The translations under genes were made by a program, and so were the position numbers. A stretch of 64,000 nt of DNA, from positions 113,645,784 to 113,709,783 of the forward strand of contig NC_072893.1 in the NCBI RefSeq assembly GCF_027943255.1, read 5' to 3'. This DNA is from Anastrepha obliqua (taxonomy: Eukaryota > Arthropoda > Insecta > Diptera > Tephritidae). Shown here one piece after another: positions 1 through 11,111 of the stretch. Within the stretch, counting starts at the first letter, position 1; every line of letters begins with the position of its first letter. The notes under the pieces were generated by a model. It saw only the letters and a list, made by a program, of their open reading frames with translations. It had not been told where the DNA came from and did not search any database.

Positions 1-1250
1 TTTATGTAATTAGACATGCAAAAGATGATTATAAATGATTTTTAATATATCTTATATATAAAATAAAGTCAACTTTTTGTGTGTGTTCGCTAACCGGCCG
101 TGTCTTTGCACCGAATTAAACCAAACTTACAAACATTGTTAAGAATGTATTGAAGATGGTTTCCGTATAGTTTGGATACCTATTGGTGGATAGGGTTCGA
201 GATATAGGTCAAAACGTGGACCCGGGTAACCTTCGGATGTGTATGTACAATATGGGTATCAAATGGAAGCTGTTGTTAAATGCTTTAGTGTGTATTTTTC
301 ATGCGGCTCCGTGACTAGGGTCTCGAGATAGAGACCAAAACGTGGACCCTAGAATGTGTTTGTACAATATGGATATCAAATTGAAGCTGTTGGTGAATGC
401 TTTAGTACAGAGTATTTTTCATGCCGCTCCGTGACTGGGGTCTCGAGATATAGGTCAAAACGTGGACCCGGGTAACCTTTGGTTGTGTATGTACAATATG
501 GGTATCAAATGAAAGCTGTTGATAAGTGCTTTAATACGGGGTAATTTTCATACCTATTGATGACTAGGGTCTCGAAATATATGCCAAAACGTGGACCCGC
601 CGTGTGTTTGGCAACGCGTACAGCGTTCTTTTGAACCAGCCATAATGTCGTTTACTTTTTTTAACGCTTAGGGCGGAACTGAACTGTCAAATTTACAGTG
701 TGAGTTACAATGTGTCAATATTTCTTTCTGATTTGGATGCCATAAAGAGAAGACGTAAGTGCAAAGTGTAACAATTTTTTGTGAATTTTTTTGGAGTGGA
801 TTTTGGAACAGTGAATAATTTCTTACGAAATTTGAGAATTAAATGTGAAATCCGAATGTTCAAATGAAATTATGTGTTCGTGGAAAAAAAATGTTTTTCG
901 TTTTTGTTTTTTTTTTTAATATAAAAGGATAATGGTTAAAAAAGCTCCAATGCTTAATAAAACATATAAATTGAAACGAAAAATTCATGGATGATCAGGA
1001 AAAAAGACGATTGATTCTTAGTTATTCATTTGCGTTGATTTGAAATTTAAAAACAATCTTCTTTTTTCCTGATTTTCAATTTATATTTTATATTTACTCA
1101 AAAACAAATAGAAAAACAAAAAATATTGTTTATGCCAAAGCGCTTGAATAAAGAATAAAGAAATAAATAATATGAAAACCATAGCTTTTCTGTTCTAAAC
1201 CATATCTATTCTATTTTAGTGTGCCCAGCGAAGAGGGCCGGGTTTGCTAG
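1..1250 (+). mobile_element. Helitron-like element, 3' part (5' end outside the window)
   Basis: The segment ends near 1219-1250 with a GC-rich hairpin-like stretch (GCCCAGCGAAGAGGGC, then CCGGG) followed closely by CTAG and then T. This is the usual form of a Helitron 3' terminus, which inserts between A and T without target duplication or inverted repeats. No Rep/helicase coding sequence is visible, so this copy is non-autonomous or is the tail of a longer element. A minisatellite of about 120-135 bp units lies inside it. Confidence rests on the terminal structure only. Confidence 0.55.
180..620. repeat. Minisatellite, about 3.5 units of 120-135 bp
   Basis: The phrase TCGAGATATAGGTCAAAACG and its variants recur near 187, 323, 443 and 572. 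Each is followed by GTGGACCC, a TGTACAATATGG(G/A)TATCAAAT block, and GCTTTA...TTTTCAT. Units differ by substitutions and small indels, so the array is not very young. It lies inside the Helitron-like element; such arrays are common inside Helitrons. Confidence 0.75.
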
Positions 1251-1370
1251 TTCAATATATTTATTTTCACAACCAAAATTATAAAGTTAACAAAATATCT
1301 TCAATAAAGAAAACCCAAAATAAGTATATTAATCTTATATACTATGTAAAAACAAAGAGCGGAAACTAAC

Positions 1371-1817
1371 TTAACTGAGAATAGTATTACTAATGTCAAA
1401 TAAAGTTCTTTTAATGGAATATGCAGTCCTAGCTGCTTCTAACTGTTGACCATCGCAACAAAACGAATGCAACTGGGATATACCTGGAATATTTTTCACT
1501 TCCTTCCATTTTTCGTCCAACTTATAATGAAGAGACAAATTTTCAATTTGAGCAGATGGCATAAAATACATTTTAATTCCATTTGTGTTGTTTTGTGCAC
1601 ATTGATAAAACGATAGTGCATCTGGTAAAACAACGTTTTTAGATTTTGTTATTTGCCACACTTTTCTTTTAATGACGGCTCCAACTCCATCAACGGCTCC
1701 CTTTCCGTGAGAACTAGCAAAAAAATTCCATTCCATATATATACATCCAATTTGTTTAATAATGTCATTCAAGCTTGTCAAAATGTATTTATTTTTTAAA
1801 CTGAGCGCAGCTTCCAA
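1371..1817 (-). pseudogene. Transposase-derived fragment, C-terminal part
   Basis: A 148-aa open frame without a complete protein context. It contains a block around residues 30-50 (EWNFFASSHGKGAVDGVG, then IKRKVW) that I recognise from insect DNA-transposon-derived proteins, where a phenylalanine-rich FFA(S/T)SHGKG motif recurs. It ends in a free stop at 1371 and starts inside AT-rich DNA. Family assignment is weak. It is on the opposite strand to the neighbouring Sola-like debris at 2325-3825 and may be a separate insertion. Confidence 0.4.
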
Positions 1818-2324
1818 CAGAAAATATTAAAATCTTTGAAAAATGCCCATAATTTTTTTTAATTTCGATTAAAAGGTTTAAAACAAAAACAAATACGTCG
1901 TGTTTATTGTGCGTAAGTTTATCGACTTTTTAGTTGATTATCATGTACTGTATCATAATACATGTTCCTTTAAAATTGTATAATCCAACAACCAATAATG
2001 ACGTTGGTATAAACAAAATTCGAAAAGCCCTAAATGCAAGCGTAACAAATTTGCCAACCAAAACTGTAACTTACGCCTTTAGAGAAATAATAAACAACAA
2101 ACACAAGAAGGCATAGCATGCCATGCCATTGTGTGTGTTCTTATTTATCAGTTACTGACGAAAAGTATTGACGATAAGGTTTTTTGCATCTCTGTATTAA
2201 CAGTTAGTTTTTCTTTTGTATGTTTCTAAGAGGCTTTACTGAGTTGGAGTTTATTTAATTAAAACTAAAAATCTCTAAAAATGATTAACGAAATAAATTT
2301 TAATAAGTCAGTGTTAAAAAAACG

Positions 2325-3825
2325 GTGAATAAAACATATTTAAATTACAATAACCGAATGACCGGCAAAATTTATAAAGGTCTTAATAAGGGAATTGTGT
2401 ATGAAAAGAATCCTCGAAAAATGGGCTTAAGATGTCAGTCTAAATATTGTGAAAAAGCACATTGCGTCATTGCTCCCAATTTGATGAAAATATACGCCAA
2501 GAAATATTTGATGGATTTTGGAACATGTCGTGGAAAGAAAAGAAGATTTATGTAACAAGCCAAGTAGAATTAGAAGAAAAAACACGAAACCGTGACACAT
2601 TTTCGAGGCGATCGCTATCTAAACGGTATTATTTGAAAGCAAAAACAACTCGTATCCAGGTTTGCCGGCAAATATTTATGTCAACTCTTGGAATAAATGA
2701 AAAAATGATAAGAAATTGGGTAGATTCGAAAATTTTAAAACACACGCAATTAGATATTGCTCCGCCAAAAGGAACGTCGAAAAATGCTAAAAAATACGAA
2801 AAGCGCCTTAACTTTTTAAAGAAATGGTTAAACAGTATTCCAAAACTCGAATCCCATTAACGAAGACAATACAGTACCAAAAATTATTTACAAACAGATA
2901 TTAAATCATACAACCAACTTTATAAACTATATTGTGAAGAATCCGATGGTAATAATGACGATGAAATTTTACCAGTATCGTATCCAAAATTTATGCTTAC
3001 CATAAAACAACAAAATATTTCATTGTTTAAACCAAGGAACGATATGTGTGATATTTGTGTATCATTTGAGGCAAAAAACATAACTGAGGATCAATATAAT
3101 AGTCATAGATCACAAATCAATGAAATGAGAAAAGAAAAAGAAAACGATATCGAAAGTGCCAAGTCTGGACTGTGCTTATTATTGTGCATGGATATGCAAG
3201 CAGTGAAACTGATTCCCCAAACAAATGCTAGTGCCTCATATTATAAAATGAAATTACAGGTGCATAATTTCACTATTTATAAAATCATTACTCACGAGTC
3301 TGATAATTACATTTGGGATGAGTCTGAAGGGAATTTTGTAGCGTCTACTACCGCCACATGTATTGTTAAATACTTAGAGAAGTGTTTACTTCAGTCACCA
3401 GATACGAGTATTAACCACGTCATAATATATTCTTACTCATTCATATTTTTGGGATTACGACTCTCTTCCTAAGCGATACTCTTCTATTAGTCCAGGTAAC
3501 ATTATCAAAATCAACTTTCACGATCTACTTTTACAATAAAATGTGTTTTATAGGCAAAAAAATTGGGGATCCTATCGTTTCCAAAATTCGAGCACTGGCA
3601 TATGATCCGCTTGGAATTATTTATTTTAAAACAAACATCAAAGACGAATATACTCTTTTTCCACATCGGTGTGCCAAAAATTTTCATGACTCCCAACTTG
3701 CTCCATTACATACCAAAAGATTAAACATTTCTAAAAAAAAGTGGGAACATCTTAACGATCTTAAGTCCTTTATACCAGCAGATTGTCATGATTTTTATAC
3801 TAATTTGCCCTATGAAAATGAATAG
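2325..3825 (+). pseudogene. Broken transposase of an insect DNA transposon (Sola-like)
   Basis: Consecutive frames carry parts of one protein. There is an N-terminal Cys-rich part (2325-2555), then FWNMSWKEKK...RTRIQVCRQIF and a DNA-binding-like segment (2462-2860). Next comes a core with a DMCDIC motif and MDMQ (2993-3472), and a C-terminal block IRALAYDPLGIIYF...FPHRC...ADCHDFYTNLP (3541-3825). This order and these blocks are typical of a repetitive insect protein family that I associate with Sola-type transposons. At least three frame breaks and a missing segment after 3440 make it inactive. The family name is an inference; the broken state is seen directly. Confidence 0.55.
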
Positions 3826-5763
3826 CAAGATTTATGTAAAGTTTTCATCTTTTTACGAATTTAATTTCTTTTTGTTTAACCTTCTTTTTGAGAATTATTT
3901 TTTGTTTTGTTGGTTTGTTATCAAAATAAAAAATATATAATAATAAATTGGATAATATCCATTATAATATATTATTACATTATAATCAATTTAATGCAAG
4001 AAATAAGCAAAATATTTTGAGAAAATTACCAAAAAACAAACTTTCTATTTGAGTTACGCCCTTTTCGATTTCAGAAAAAACTAATTGTAGAAGGCGTAAG
4101 TTTCATATATCTGTAAGTAATACGAAAAGTAATATTTTTTCTTCAAATACTGATTCTTTTATGAAAAATAATCTTAACTTGAGAAAATATTGAAAAATTT
4201 TGCCTTATTTTTCATTTTAAAAGGTTTTTTGCTTCTCCTGTAAAATTTTTAAAATGTAACTTAGGGCTTTTTTGATTTCATGTGACGATATACTAATAAA
4301 GATATTTTCGAACGAAAATTTATTTTGAATCTGTACATTTTACACTTACGATGTCGCACGCTACAAGCTTTAAATAAGTAAGTAAAAAGAGCAAAGCGCT
4401 GATTATTTTCCAGCAAAGTTTTGTTTATTTAATTAGCAATAAAAATATCTATTTGCTACTAATATTTGATGCAAATTGTACAAATACCTTCGACTCACTG
4501 ATAACAAATGTTCTTTTTCAATGTCGCACGCGACATCGAGTTATACGGTAAATCAAAGAAAAAATTTACCGTAATTGGCAATCGCATCGTTCCTTTTACA
4601 TTTTTCTTACATTCTTTATATATAAACCGAGATTTAAGAAAGCAAACGTCACGGCATACTATATCTCATCAAGATCATTAATCAAAACAAAACATGCAAC
4701 AGAAATGTTTAAAACGGAACTTTTGCACTGGTTCGACTTTGCATTCGAATATTTCAAAATGTGGTATGTACAAATGTAAAATTTGTTTACATTAGTTACA
4801 TTTGATAGATTCCCTATAAAAATATGTTAAAACAACATAATTTTATAGACTTTGAATTTATTGGCTTCGGTTGACATTTCTGTGGAAATGGCATATGTAA
4901 TGTTATACTAGTTGCAATGAAAATACTAATAATAAAAAAAAAAGTGAAATATAACGGAAGAAATAGTAATAAACTTTAAATTTAAGGATATGTGACGGCT
5001 TAACTTTTTTCAAAATCAACAAATTTAAGTTATTTCGCTCTGATTAAAGAGAAAAAATCGAACCTTATAAAGTGTTAGTTTTATTCGTCGAAAGAGGACT
5101 TTACTACTCAATTGCTGACTTAGTCCAAAGTAGCACTTGTTGGCAAGAGAGATTCTCCGTTGGAAAAAAACTTAATAAGCAATTTTGAACTTGCGTATAT
5201 GTAAGTCTTGAATTTAATTTTGTTTAATGTGTATATTGGTGTTGTTGTTGCAGTTTACCAAACCTTGCCATAATCAGGTTTTCGATGAATTGCCGTCTAA
5301 TAGCAAACAAATCAGCTGTTTCGGAGGCTTCTGAGCAATAGAATCAATGCAACTCAGTACTCAAAATCTCATTCGATTTTAGATATAAGCCGTACCTGAG
5401 GATTAAGAATAAATGTGTCTCCCAGCAATCGATTCTACAATACCGGAACCACCCAAAGATATGGGTATCTGCAAAGCAAATCCACATGTAGAGATTTGGG
5501 AAAGGAAAACAAATATTTGAGGATGAAACTGATGGTTGAAGTACCTGCTGCTTTAATTATTTTCGGGTAGGCCTTGTCTTCCAATTGCTTAGGTCAGACA
5601 GTACCTTTTGCATTGTGATCTACCAGGTGTACGGACGAGCAAGCGGAAATATTTGTCATTTTTCTTTACTTTGCCATCTCATTTTCGCCTACATAATTTT
5701 GCGTTCAATCAGAAGTTCAATAATTATGTTGCTGATTTTATTTGCACTCAACCAGAGCTAACA
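3826..5763. other. AT-rich stretch without a supported gene
   Basis: No conserved protein is visible. Short inverted and direct repeats occur, for example GATGTCGCACGC at about 4351 and TGTCGCACGCGACATC near 4523. A TATATATAAACC box near 4615 is followed by a short ATG-led frame at 4694, but I could not extend it into a convincing gene. Around 5080-5640 the sequence has moderate GC and looks like decayed retroelement DNA, but I cannot name it. Confidence 0.4.
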
Positions 5764-6126
5764 TACAGTTAGTAACATAAATAAGTATACAGCAGCCTGA
5801 TTTATGGAATTGTTTGACGCTACCGCTTTCCTTAATATGTAATCAAAATATTTTACACATGGTAATTGTGTACTGGGATAAGCTTTCATATGCGTCTTAA
5901 TTTAGATGTAAATTTTAGGTACCATTATCCACGCTTTGCTTTGTGTTTGATGCCATCGAAATTTATGTCACAAAAGTTAGTATACAGCAAACGATTGTTC
6001 AGTTAGCATAACATTTATTTTTACGTATTTATTAAAAAAGGTAAAACTATTAAAAGGAAATAATTAAAGTTAGTATAAAAATTTAGGGAAGTACGTTTTG
6101 TATTAATTATTGCGACTTTTTTAGTA

Positions 6127-7034
6127 ATGGCACCAAGGGGAAAAGAGCTTTCTGATGATTTAAAAAAACTGATTATAATATATCACAAGGAATATAAATC
6201 ATTGCGATAAATCGATCGTTTGATAGATAGGAGTTTTACTACAGTTCAAAAGATTGTGAATAAATATAAAAGTGAAGGAAGCATCACTAATAAAGAGCGT
6301 TGTGGGCGTCCGCCGCTCTTAAGTCCCAGACAAAAAAGCTTAGTCGTAAGGAAAATCAGGACAACCCCCAAAATAAGTGCCCCCAAATTAAAATCTGAAG
6401 TTGAAAATGAGACTGGAAAACAATTTAGAACCTAAACTATTCGCCGGGTTTTGCATAGTGCTGGTTATCATGGGCGCAATGTTAGGAAATAGCCCTTCGT
6501 GAGTAGTGTCAATCGGAATAAACGGATTTCATTCGTAAAAGTTCATGAAAAATATGACCAAACGTTTGGAACTAAGTCATATTTTCTGATGAGTGTAAGT
6601 TCAGTATCTATGGATCAGATGGCCGTGAAAAGTATGGAAACTTGGTATTTATGGAAAATATTTTGGGCCAATATGGTTATTTAAATATTTTGAAAAATAT
6701 TTTAAAAGAAAGCGCTACGAAATTGGGCCTTGGAGCAACGTTTATCTTCCGGCAGGATAATCACCTCAAGCACACATCTAACATTGTACGAGAGTGGCTG
6801 TTATACAATGTGCGAAAACAGCTGAAAACACCGCCACAGTCCCCGGATACCAACCCAATCGAACATTTATAGGAATATTTAAAGCGGAAAATACATAAAC
6901 ATCCGATTAGAAATAAGGAGCAACTGAAAAACTTCTTTCAAGAGGAATGGAATAAAATACCACCAGCTGTAACTGAAAACTTGGTGAAATCAATGCCATC
7001 ACGATTTAAAGCGATTGTAGAGCTTAATGGTTAA
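6127..7034 (+). pseudogene. Tc1-like transposase, degenerate
   Basis: The frame starts with ATG at 6127 (MAPRGKELS). It continues through a paired-like helix-turn-helix (SFTTVQKIVNKYKSEGSITNKERCGRPP, about residues 35-65) and a second DNA-binding region (TTPKISAPKLKSEV). The catalytic half follows, with FIFRQDNHLKHTS for the second Asp and PPQSPDTNPIEHL for the third acidic residue. In-frame stops at about 6208 and 6433, a frameshift near 6640 and a further stop near 6871 inactivate it. The family is Tc1-like of the IS630/Tc1/mariner superfamily (DD34E class). It sits between the two inverted repeats of its own element, before the nested insertion. Confidence 0.85.
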
Positions 7035-8613
7035 CCTACCACATACTAGAATTTGATTTTAAATATGTTTTTGATTTCACAAATTAATAATATTATATGA
7101 TAAACTGTATACAGTGCACTCGCGATAACTCGAACTAATTAAAACAGGCGCTGTTCGATTTATCGAATTTGTTCGACTTATCAATTGAGTGTGCTATGTT
7201 AAAAAAACAGTCATCGATATCGATTTTTTTCAATTAAATTTATTTATTTATTTACATATGGATATGAACATGAATATGTTTAAAATAATTAATTCGTTTC
7301 AATATTTTTCATCAAATATTTGGCAGTCTTTGTGTCAGTTACACAAAAAAAGTCAGCTTTAACAGAAAAGTTAGGCCGAAAAGAAAGTTGTAATGTGTGT
7401 TTGTCTTTTCTTGCCTGCAGCAATGTTGAAGATTGTTAACCTTTGCGGGGCTTACTTGTTCAGTTGTGGCCCACTGAATTACCTTATTGATAGAGCTAAC
7501 TGCCTCCTCAGATGATATCCGCTCACATGTCTCAGTTGTGTTGTTAAACTCAGACTCAGAATCACTAGTTTCAATTATTACTTCTGTGTCGGTAAATTCG
7601 GCACCATCATTCCATTTGTTAACATCATGAAGCGTAAATTCGACCTGTAAATTATGCTTTTCATAGAGAAGTCAAAATTTTAAAGCATATATTCCAGTCA
7701 GAATACCTGTGGGGCCAAATTGTTAAGCTTATTAAGAAGAGAGTCTGTTACTATCTGGTTTTCTTCCAACAATTGTTTTTTTTTTAAATGCTCAATGGAA
7801 TATTATCTTCATTAGAGTCGCCTAAGTTGGCAAAACTCAAAATGTTTTTCTAACATTTGGATAAAGTTTCCTTTTCTAACCGACTCCAAGCTGCATCTAA
7901 GAAAGTTACTGAGTCTCTTAAATTAATTTTTTTCATAGATTCGGTTATATCGCAATTATTGTTGAAAATGGAAGCCAGTAGAAAATTTCTGTAGTATAGT
8001 TTCGTTATACGAATTACATTTTGGTCTATTGGCTGGATCAATGGTGTCACATTCGGCGGCATAAACATAGTTAAAATTAAACCATCCTCGGACTTTAATT
8101 CGATTTCGTTGGGATGTGATGGGGCATTATCAATTAGAAGAAGAGCCTTCTCAGGTAGTCCCCCATCTTTCAAATATTTTCTTACCTAAATATTACAGTC
8201 ATTTAACTTGGTTAAAAAAATTGTTTTAATGAATCTGGATTTTACCTGCGGCACGAACGAATTATGAAACCAGTCTTTGAAAATCGCCGAAGTCATCCAG
8301 GCTGATTTGGAATTTTTGTACTCCACCGGACAGTTAAAATTTTTGAAAACACGAGGATTTCTTGCTTTGCCAATAACGAGAAGTTTAAGCTTATGGTTGC
8401 CGGTAGCGTTAGTGCATGCCATAAATGTAAAACGCTGCTTTTCAGACTTTCTTCCCGGTGCTTGTTTTTCCGACAACGAATCATAAGTTTTCTCAGGAAG
8501 AAGTTTCCAGTACAATCCGGACTCGTCGGCGTTATATATTTGGTCGGCACATATCTCCATTTCCTTTATTTTTTCTTGTAAAACCATTTTGAAAGGGTCT
8601 ACCAGCTCTGGCT

Positions 8614-8621
8614 GTGATGAC
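8614..8621. repeat. 8-bp target-site duplication, left copy (GTGATGAC)
   Basis: GTGATGAC at 8614-8621 directly precedes TAGGGGTGGGA. The identical GTGATGAC at 13040-13047 directly follows TCCCACCCCTA. Eight-base duplications are characteristic of hAT transposition. Confidence 0.92.
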
Positions 8622-8729
8622 TAGGGGTGGGACTATTCGAATAAAAATTATTCGAATAATAAAATCTTTTATTCGAGAGGTATTCGTAATTCGAATAATA
8701 TTTATTCGAATTTTTTATTCGTTTATTCG

Positions 8730-9130
8730 AATAATGCTATTCGAATAGTTCATTATTCGAATACCTTACTATTCGAATACCTCACTATTCGAATAGTTTA
8801 CTATTCGAATAGTTTACTATTCGAATAGTTTACTATTCGAATACCTCACTATTCGAATACCTTACTATTCGAATACCTCACTATTCGAATAGTTTACTAT
8901 TTGAATTAGGGGTGGGATTATTTTCGAATAATATTCGAATAAACATTATTCGAATAAAACGAATAATACTATTCGTTTCAAATAATTCGAATAGTTCATT
9001 ATTCGAATACCTTACTATTCGAATACCTCACTATTCGAATACCTCACTATTCGAATACCTTACTATTCGAATACCTCACTATTCGAATACTTTACTATTC
9101 GAATACCTTACTATTCGAATACCTCACTAT
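8730..9130. repeat. 16-bp tandem array with palindromic core ATTCGAAT
   Basis: Units of ATTCGAAT plus an 8-bp linker (ACCTTACT, ACCTCACT or AGTTTACT) repeat many times in perfect 16-bp register on both sides of the internal terminus at 8907. The same array recurs at about 10945-11140 and 12815-12970. Dense subterminal copies of a short palindrome are what hAT transposases bind. The linkers vary in a limited alphabet. Confidence 0.9.
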
Positions 9131-10834
9131 ACATATATTCATTTATATCAGGGAGAAAATGTTTTTAAAAATATAAAAATTACATTGGCCCTTCTCATGG
9201 TGCTAATCAGTTTTTCTCGAATTTTGAACATTGTGATTTTTTGATTTGACCGCTTCATGTTTCAATTAGCTAATATGATAATATTTCTTTGGTATTGTTC
9301 TTGATAAAACATCGACAGGTATACATACTTATATGTATGTGCATAAAAACATCAGAGCGTTTCTAAAAAAATATTTGGTTTTCCCTCGTAACAATTCTTG
9401 TGCTTAGACGCCTTAATATTAGTATTAGGGTGGCCCGCACCGCACTTTTCAATTTCCCATATAAATTCTATGGAGAAATATGATTTCACATTTTCTATGT
9501 CCGCATCGGTTTTAACATTCTCGGTAACGGATCGAAATAATGGTTTTCTCTCAAACGATAAATATGGAGCCTTAAAATCTTCTTTTGCTTAATCTACAGA
9601 TTTAGAAGTTATTCAAGGCCAATAATAGGATAGAATTATATATGTACTTATTTATGTACACATGCAGATTGCTTTGAAATTGGATTGATGCGCAAATGCA
9701 TGTGTGTATGTATCTATGTATGTATGTAAATTCAAAAAATTACGCTATAGAAAAAATTAAATAAAAATATCACTTACTTTTTGTTGCTAATGTGTGTACA
9801 ACAGATACATGACAACAACAACAGATACATACATGACATATGTATGTATATGTACATGTACCTACCCTGCTGAGTGGTCAATAGTAGGTAGATATTTCTT
9901 TGTATATTTAGTTATAAGACACTATTTGTGATAAATAATTATCATAGTAAATGGTTTTTGAAGTATTTATGTACGTATGCTTTTGCTAACGCTCTTCCTT
10001 TTAAAGTAACGCTCTTCCTTTTAAAGTAAACAATTTTTTTTAATTCGATAATAAAATATATATTTTTTATTTCTCTTAAAAAGAAGTCTGAAATAGATTA
10101 CGTATTTCAGTGTCACATGCAGTTTATTGCCTGAAATGTCCATATACATATATAATTCTCATCGCCAGTTACCTAAGCGTATGCATGGTCGTAGGACTGT
10201 CTGCACTCGTTTATCGGGCTTAGGTCAGTCAGTAGCAGGTAGAGTATATGGGTATATGTATGTACATATGTGCATATAATAGTACTGCGAAAAGCAAAAA
10301 ACCTAAAAGAAAATAATTTCATGCCTCAAGCAAGAGGAGTCCGCTAATCTAAGTAAATATTTACCAAAATATGAAACAAAAACAAAGCGCCGACACAATA
10401 AAAAGTAGGTAGTATTTTCATTTAACACGTTCCCTGTACGCTTAGCCATATATGGTTCAGTAAACGTGCGCCTGATAAGCACTGATACGTTCCATGTGTT
10501 TCAGGAACGTACAGAAGCAAAAATGTCCCTCTACGCTCATGTACCATATGTGTTTCAGGTAGAAATACCCTGCATTCGTTTTTTTTTTGTTTAGTTATTA
10601 TTATTACTAAAGCTATCCTATGACTACAAAAAAACAAATTTTTCAAAAAACCCTGTTGGACTTGACGGTCAATTTTGCATTTTTGTATTGGGACAGGGAA
10701 CGTGTTAATATAAGCCTTTGCGTGGTTTTTGAATTTGCATACATAGGTACATGCACTTGTACAGAAACCGATTAGTAGTCCGCTTATCTAAGTAAATATT
10801 TACCAAAAATATTCGAATAGTGAAGTATTCAAAT
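8907..10834 (+). repeat. Left arm of giant palindrome (1928 bp)
   Basis: This arm is the mirror of 11112-13039 about the centre 10973: every position x matches the complement of 21946 minus x in all blocks I compared. Short open frames translate to identical peptides in both arms (for example 9398-9592 against 12354-12548, and 10422-10646 against 11300-11524). I found no mismatch in the stretches I checked. Confidence 0.93.
10426..10704. mobile_element. piggyBac-type MITE, TTAA-flanked (279 bp)
   Basis: The ends are CACGTTCCCTGTACGC at 10426 and, inverted, GGGACAGGGAACGTG ending at 10704. TTAA lies directly outside on both sides (10422-10425 and 10705-10708). TTAA duplication with inverted ends starting CAC/CCC is the mark of piggyBac-type transposition. 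It sits inside the hAT-like unit and therefore occurs again, mirrored, at 11242-11520. The 74-aa frame inside has no recognisable domain. Confidence 0.75.
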
Positions 10835-11111
10835 TAGGGGTGGGACTATTCGAATAAAAATTATTCGAATAATAAAATCTTTTATTCGAGAGGTATTCGT
10901 AATTCGAATAATATTTATTCGAATTTTTTATTCGTTTATTCGAATAATGCTATTCGAATAGTTCATTATTCGAATACCTTACTATTCGAATACCTCACTA
11001 TTCGAATAGTTTACTATTCGAATAGTTTACTATTCGAATAGTTTACTATTCGAATACCTCACTATTCGAATACCTTACTATTCGAATACCTCACTATTCG
11101 AATAGTTTACT
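10835..11111 (+). repeat. 277-bp spacer of the palindrome, identical to 8622-8898
   Basis: It starts with the hAT-like terminus TAGGGGTGGGACTATTCG and is base-for-base the same as 8622-8898 by direct comparison. If a second copy had simply inserted in reverse orientation, this spacer should read the other way round. Its present orientation implies a flip between the arms or an assembly choice. Confidence 0.88.

Noticed and set aside
187..620. Repeat array considered as a CRISPR-like array
   Set aside because: Units are 120-135 bp of continuous related sequence without constant repeats and unique spacers, and the genome is eukaryotic.
4615..4790. TATA box plus short ATG frames considered as a small gene like the peptide genes
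   Set aside because: The frames stop after about 24-32 codons, have no signal peptide, and possible splice continuations hit a stop.
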